A stretch of DNA of 39,715 nt from Fundidesulfovibrio agrisoli (GTDB lineage Bacteria; Desulfobacterota; Desulfovibrionia; Desulfovibrionales; Desulfovibrionaceae). The notes under the pieces were generated by a model. It was given only the letters and a program-made list of their open reading frames with translations, searched no databases and had not been told where the DNA came from. The translations under genes were made by a program, and so were the position numbers. Below, one piece after another: positions 36,616-39,715 of the stretch. The stretch spans positions 1-39,715 of the forward strand of contig NZ_JAKZKX010000011.1 of the NCBI RefSeq assembly GCF_022808715.1, in the 5' to 3' direction. Position 1 is the stretch's first letter, and each line of letters opens with the position of its first letter.

Positions 36616-37644
36616 TCAGGCGCTGCCGAACCTGCCCGGCACCGTGGCCCCGCAGGCCTTGCAGCGGCCGTTCTCCAGCGTGCCCGCCACCACCGAGAAA
36701 CCCCGGCGCTCCAGAAGCGTCTTCCCGCAGGAGTGACAGACCGTGTTGTTGTGGGAGCCGGCGGGCATGTTGCCGATGTAGACGTACTCCAGCCCGGCCT
36801 CCTTGCCCAGGTCCCAGGCGGCCTCCATGGTGGAGGGCGGCGTGGGCGGGGTGCTCGGCATCATGAAGTCCGGGTGGAAGCGGGAGATGTGCCAGGGGGT
36901 CTGCGGCCCGAGCTCCCCCGCGATGAAGCGGGCCAGGTTGCCGAGCTCCTCCGGGGTGTCGTTGAGCCCGGGTATGACCAGGGTGGTGACCTCCAGCCAC
37001 CAGCCCAGCTTGCGCATGCGGATGAGGTTCTTCTTCACGGGCTCCAGCTTGCCGCCGCAGACCGTGTCGTAGAAGGCGGGGGTGAAGGCCTTGAGGTCTA
37101 TGTTGGCGGCGTCCACCAGCGGGCCGAACTCGTCCAGGCAGGCCGGGCTCATGAACCCGTTGGAGACCAGGATGTTCGCCAGGCCGAGCTTCTTGGCCTC
37201 CACGGCGGTGTCGCGCGCGAACTCGAAAAATATGGTGGGCTCGGAATACGTGTAGGAGACGGACCGGCATCCCGAATCGAGCGCCGTTTCCGCCAGGGCC
37301 CCGGGTTCGGCGGGTTGCCCCTTGATCGCCGCGCCGTGGCGCGGCGGCTGCGACAGGGTGTGGTTCTGGCAGAAGCTGCAACGCAGGTTGCAGCCCGGCG
37401 TGCCGAAGGAGAGCGTGGTCGTGCCGGGGAGGAAGTGGTAGAGGGGCTTCTTCTCCACCGGGTCGATGTTGAGCGCCGCCACCAGGCCGTAGACCAGCGT
37501 CAGCAGTTCCCCGTCCTTGTTGGTGCGCACCCCGCACAGCCCCCGCTCGCCCGGGGCGATGATGCAGAAGTGGCAGCACAGGTTGCAATGCACACGGCCG
37601 TCGTCCATGGGTTTCCAGAGAGAGGCGGGGTGGGTGGCGTTCAT
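36616..37644 (-). CDS. amrS: AmmeMemoRadiSam-system radical SAM enzyme (AmrS)
   Basis: A 342-residue radical SAM protein related to pyruvate-formate-lyase activases. The cluster cysteines are C85, C89 and C92 in CNLRCSFC. An N-terminal cysteine group (C20, C23, C24, C27, C37) and a C-terminal zinc-ribbon-like pair (CHSCG and CKACG near 305-332) are typical of AmrS rather than of true activases. In many genomes it occurs with AMMECR1 and Memo proteins, whose joint function is unknown; neither is in this window. GAGGAAGG precedes the ATG. The start overlaps the stop of a small exported protein (ATGA), so they are co-translated. Confidence 0.88.
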   Translation of the reverse strand: MNATHPASLWKPMDDGRVHCNLCCHFCIIAPGERGLCGVRTNKDGELLTLVYGLVAALNIDPVEKKPLYHFLPGTTTLSFGTPGCNLRCSFCQNHTLSQPPRHGAAIKGQPAEPGALAETALDSGCRSVSYTYSEPTIFFEFARDTAVEAKKLGLANILVSNGFMSPACLDEFGPLVDAANIDLKAFTPAFYDTVCGGKLEPVKKNLIRMRKLGWWLEVTTLVIPGLNDTPEELGNLARFIAGELGPQTPWHISRFHPDFMMPSTPPTPPSTMEAAWDLGKEAGLEYVYIGNMPAGSHNNTVCHSCGKTLLERRGFSVVAGTLENGRCKACGATVPGRFGSA

Positions 37645-38000
37645 TGTGGCCTTCCTCTTGGCGCCGGGTTGGGGGTGGGGCGGGGCTGCTGCTGCCCTGG
37701 AGGCAGATAGCCGTAGGGCTGCGTGTTCACTTGGGGATAGACGTAGATGGGGCCCACCTGGGGGGTCTGATCCTGGGCGGGGGCCTTGCGCGGGATGCTC
37801 ATCACGCTGTCGCCCTGGTCGTCCTGGCCGATGCGCATCTGGTCCGAGGTGGAAAAGGTGGAGGCAGGGCGGTCCCCGGCGTCGTCTCCCTGCGCGAAGG
37901 CGGGGGGAAGGCCCAAAAGTGGCGGCAGGGCGCAGAGCGCCAGCCAGAGGGTGATGGTCCGGGCCGCGAGCCCGGGGCGAAGGGCTGTCTCAGGCAACAT
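37641..38000 (-). CDS. Small exported Pro/Gln-rich protein
   Basis: A 119-residue protein with a long signal peptide (about 1-36, ending AFA-QG). The mature part is polar, rich in Asp, Gln and Pro, ending in PTPNPAPRGRP, with the central motif GPIYVYPQVNT. AAGGAGG stands 7 bp before the ATG. The stop overlaps the AmrS start by four bases. It could be periplasmic or surface-exposed. Family not recognised. Confidence 0.7.
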   Translation of the reverse strand: MLPETALRPGLAARTITLWLALCALPPLLGLPPAFAQGDDAGDRPASTFSTSDQMRIGQDDQGDSVMSIPRKAPAQDQTPQVGPIYVYPQVNTQPYGYLPPGQQQPRPTPNPAPRGRPQ

Positions 38001-38011
38001 GCAACGCCTCC

Positions 38012-38040
38012 TTGAATTTCGATGGCGGAAGGCTTAGGGT
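38012..38040 (+). promoter_or_regulatory. Candidate purM promoter
   Basis: TTGAAT (38012-38017) and TAGGGT (38035-38040) are separated by 17 bp, 32 bp upstream of purM and divergent from the small exported-protein gene. Confidence 0.4.
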
Positions 38041-38072
38041 GAGCCAATCACGAGCAAAGGAGCTTTCCAGAC

Positions 38073-39143
38073 ATGAGCGACCGCGCCGAGGCCTACCGCC
38101 GCGCCGGGGTTGATATCGTCGCCGCCTCGAATCTGGTGGACCGCATCAAACCCCTGGCCCAAGCCACGTTCAACAAGGGTGTCATCACCGATATAGGCGG
38201 TTTCGGCGGCCTTTTCAAACTCGATCTTCAGAATCTGGAGGAGCCGGTCCTGGTTTCCTCCACCGACGGCGTGGGCACCAAGCTGCTGCTGTCCTTCGAG
38301 TTCGACGGCCACTCCACGGTTGGCATCGACCTTGTGGCCATGAGCGTCAACGACATTCTGGTCCAGGGCGCCAAGCCCCTCTTCTTCCTCGACTACTTCG
38401 CCACCGGCAAACTCGACGTGGCCGTTGCCGAGCGCGTCATCAAGGGCGTTGCCCACGGCTGCACCGAGGCCGGATGCGCCCTGCTTGGCGGCGAGACCGC
38501 CGAAATGCCCGATTTCTACCCCCCCGGCCACTACGACCTGGCGGGATTCTGCGTGGGCATCGTGGACAACGCCAAGATCGTGGACGGCTCCTCCATCGGC
38601 ATAGGGGACTCCGTCATCGGCATCACCTCCTCCGGCCCGCACTCCAACGGCTATTCGCTGATCCGCAAGGTGCTGGCCGAGAGTGGGCTCTCCGGCTCGG
38701 ACCTGCTGCCCGGAGCCTCCCAGACCGTGGCCGAGGCCCTGCTGGCACCCACGCGCATCTACGTGAAATCCGTGCTGAACATCCTGCGGGATTTCCCGGT
38801 CAAGGGAATGTGCCACATCACGGGCGGCGGCTTCTACGAGAACATCCCCCGCATCCTGCCGCGCGGCGTGGCCGCCCACCTGAACATGGCCCACTGGCAT
38901 GTGGCCCCCGTGTTCAACTGGCTCAAGGAGGCGGGCAACCTGAGCTGGGGCGAGATGCTCCAGACCTTCAACTGCGGCGTGGGCTACGTCATGGTTGTGG
39001 ACAAGACCCTGGAGGAGGACGTGCTCAACCGGCTCAAGGCCCTGCACGAGCAGGCCTGGAAGATCGGCGAGATCGTCAAGCTGGCCGGGCCCGAGTCCGA
39101 GCGCGTGGTGGTGGACGTCCCCGGCGAGGGCGGCGCCTGCTGA
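38073..39143 (+). CDS. purM: Phosphoribosylformylglycinamidine cyclo-ligase
   Basis: A 356-residue AIR synthetase that closes the imidazole ring in purine synthesis, using ATP and formylglycinamidine ribonucleotide. The signatures are AYRRAGVDI, STDGVGTKL near residue 67, the AIRS core segment DLVAMSVNDILVQGAKPLFF, and GGGFYENIPRILP. Both AIRS domains are complete and the length fits the family. GGAG before the ATG supports the start. It is monocistronic, followed by a terminator. Confidence 0.97.
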   Translation: MSDRAEAYRRAGVDIVAASNLVDRIKPLAQATFNKGVITDIGGFGGLFKLDLQNLEEPVLVSSTDGVGTKLLLSFEFDGHSTVGIDLVAMSVNDILVQGAKPLFFLDYFATGKLDVAVAERVIKGVAHGCTEAGCALLGGETAEMPDFYPPGHYDLAGFCVGIVDNAKIVDGSSIGIGDSVIGITSSGPHSNGYSLIRKVLAESGLSGSDLLPGASQTVAEALLAPTRIYVKSVLNILRDFPVKGMCHITGGGFYENIPRILPRGVAAHLNMAHWHVAPVFNWLKEAGNLSWGEMLQTFNCGVGYVMVVDKTLEEDVLNRLKALHEQAWKIGEIVKLAGPESERVVVDVPGEGGAC

Positions 39144-39173
39144 ACGCCCTGATTCATGCCTCATGGAATGATG

Positions 39174-39209
39174 AAGCCCCCGGCCCCTTACGGAGCCGGG
39201 GGCTTTTTG
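39174..39209 (+). terminator. Intrinsic terminator after purM
   Basis: An 11-bp stem AAGCCCCCGGC/GCCGGGGGCTT with a 10-nt loop is followed by TTT. It starts 30 nt past the purM stop. Confidence 0.92.
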
Positions 39210-39257
39210 CCGCCGTATGGTCCTGGCGCGACCTGCCGCGCTGCATGAGGTGAGAAC

Positions 39258-39539
39258 GTGGATTGGGCCGTGTATCTGCTGAAATGTTCCGACGGAACGC
39301 TCTATTGCGGCATCACCCGCGATGTGGAGCGCAGGCTGGCAGAGCACAACGGCCTAAGCGCTGGCGGGGCGAAGTACACCGCGTCGCGCAGGCCCGTGGA
39401 GCTGGTGGCCGCCGTCCCCGCGCGGGACAGGGCCGAGGCCCTGCGCCTGGAGCTGCGCATCAAGCGGATGCGCCGGGCCGCCAAGCTCGCCTTCTTCATC
39501 CAGGCCGATATTGCTGCGGCGTCCCAGCCCGAGGGCTAG
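39258..39539 (+). CDS. GIY-YIG domain protein (UPF0213-like)
   Basis: A 93-residue single-domain GIY-YIG nuclease-like protein. The motif pair appears as VYLLKCSDGTLYCGIT (residues 5-20), followed by the arginine in DVERRLAEHN and a catalytic-type glutamate in LRLELRIKR. Stand-alone members have poorly known roles, possibly in DNA repair. The start is GTG, preceded by GAGGTG. Length is usual for the group. It has no clear operon partner; the purM terminator lies upstream. Confidence 0.85.
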   Translation: MDWAVYLLKCSDGTLYCGITRDVERRLAEHNGLSAGGAKYTASRRPVELVAAVPARDRAEALRLELRIKRMRRAAKLAFFIQADIAAASQPEG

Positions 39540-39652
39540 TGTCCCTTGGATTTCCAGCAGCCTCCGGTTTGGGGACCAGTCCTCCGGTGTCCGGAAATCA
39601 ATTTCCCCGTATTGCCGCGCTGAGACGCGCCGTCTCCCTGTGGAAACGCTGC
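39540..39652. other. Non-coding end region
   Basis: No gene, terminator or known element was identified. A 7-bp inverted repeat GATTTCC/GGAAATC (39549-39555, 39593-39599) and the short palindrome GGACCAGTCC are present but weak. Confidence 0.4.
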
Positions 39653-39715
39653 GGGGGGGGGGGGGGGGGGGGGGGGGGGCGCAGTGAGGCCCGCGGGCCC
39701 CCCCCCCCCCCCCCC
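39653..39715. other. Poly-G and poly-C runs at contig end (artefact)
   Basis: A run of 27 G (39653-39679) and a terminal run of 18 C (39698-39715) flank a short GC-rich stretch. Together with the poly-C at the start they point to an artefactual contig end. Confidence 0.85.

Noticed and set aside
39653-39697. G-run as a G-quadruplex or telomere-like end
   Set aside because: Homopolymer tracts at both contig ends are far more likely to be sequencing or assembly artefacts.

Overview
The window reads as one complete high-GC contig from a sulfate-reducing deltaproteobacterium of the Desulfovibrionales type. This is inferred from gene content and protein style: FmdE/ModE-type molybdenum genes, an amphi-Trp protein, a VWA-OmpA outer-envelope protein, a NifA-like activator and a menaquinone-type isoprenoid reductase. 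No rRNA, tRNA or intact mobile element was seen. Both ends are long C or G homopolymers that look like assembly or sequencing artefacts. About 26 protein genes are supported, densely packed in short operons on both strands.

Layout. 148-3063 (-): PreP-type M16 peptidase. 3468-5389 (+): VWA-OmpA protein and LysM lipoprotein, split by a strong terminator that leaves no room for a second promoter. 5650-7565 (+): 2-Cys peroxiredoxin with a His-rich N-terminus, then a TetR regulator and an AhpD-like protein that share a GACCGGTC operator. 7721-9622: geranylgeranyl-reductase-family flavoprotein (-) and a HAD phosphatase (+). 9917-11215 (-): rimO. 11371-19135 (+): an envelope and housekeeping run of MscS-family channel, PAS histidine kinase (stop/start overlap), rdgB (stop/start overlap), glmS and an AmiC-type amidase. 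19260-22837 (+): a two-domain acyltransferase resembling the ornithine-lipid synthase OlsF, then a GAF/sigma-54 activator. 23098-23885 (-): a small ribbon-helix-helix-like protein and an amphi-Trp protein behind a palindromic operator. 24012-24781: small membrane protein (+) and glycine-zipper lipoprotein (-). 24959-27212 (-): overlapping DUF2156 and MATE genes. 27360-30598 (+): ModE-like regulator, FmdE-MoeA-type fusion and an FtsX/MacB-type permease without an ATPase. 30880-35829 (-): HD-GYP protein, unrecognised protein and hybrid histidine kinase. 36012-38000 (-): 3D-domain lipoprotein, AmrS radical SAM enzyme and a small exported protein. 38073-39539 (+): purM and a GIY-YIG protein.

The signal least explained by ordinary annotation is a set of five intergenic twin-hairpin elements (near 9848, 22880, 30663, 30806 and 24903). 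Each lies just after a stop codon in the sense orientation, shares linker motifs with the others, and shows compensatory stem changes between copies. Other points of interest are a 91-bp near-perfect palindrome between convergent genes, a hairpin that hides the ribosome binding site of the OlsF-like gene, and several self-contained regulator/operator pairs. All functional statements come from reading the sequence; no database search was run.
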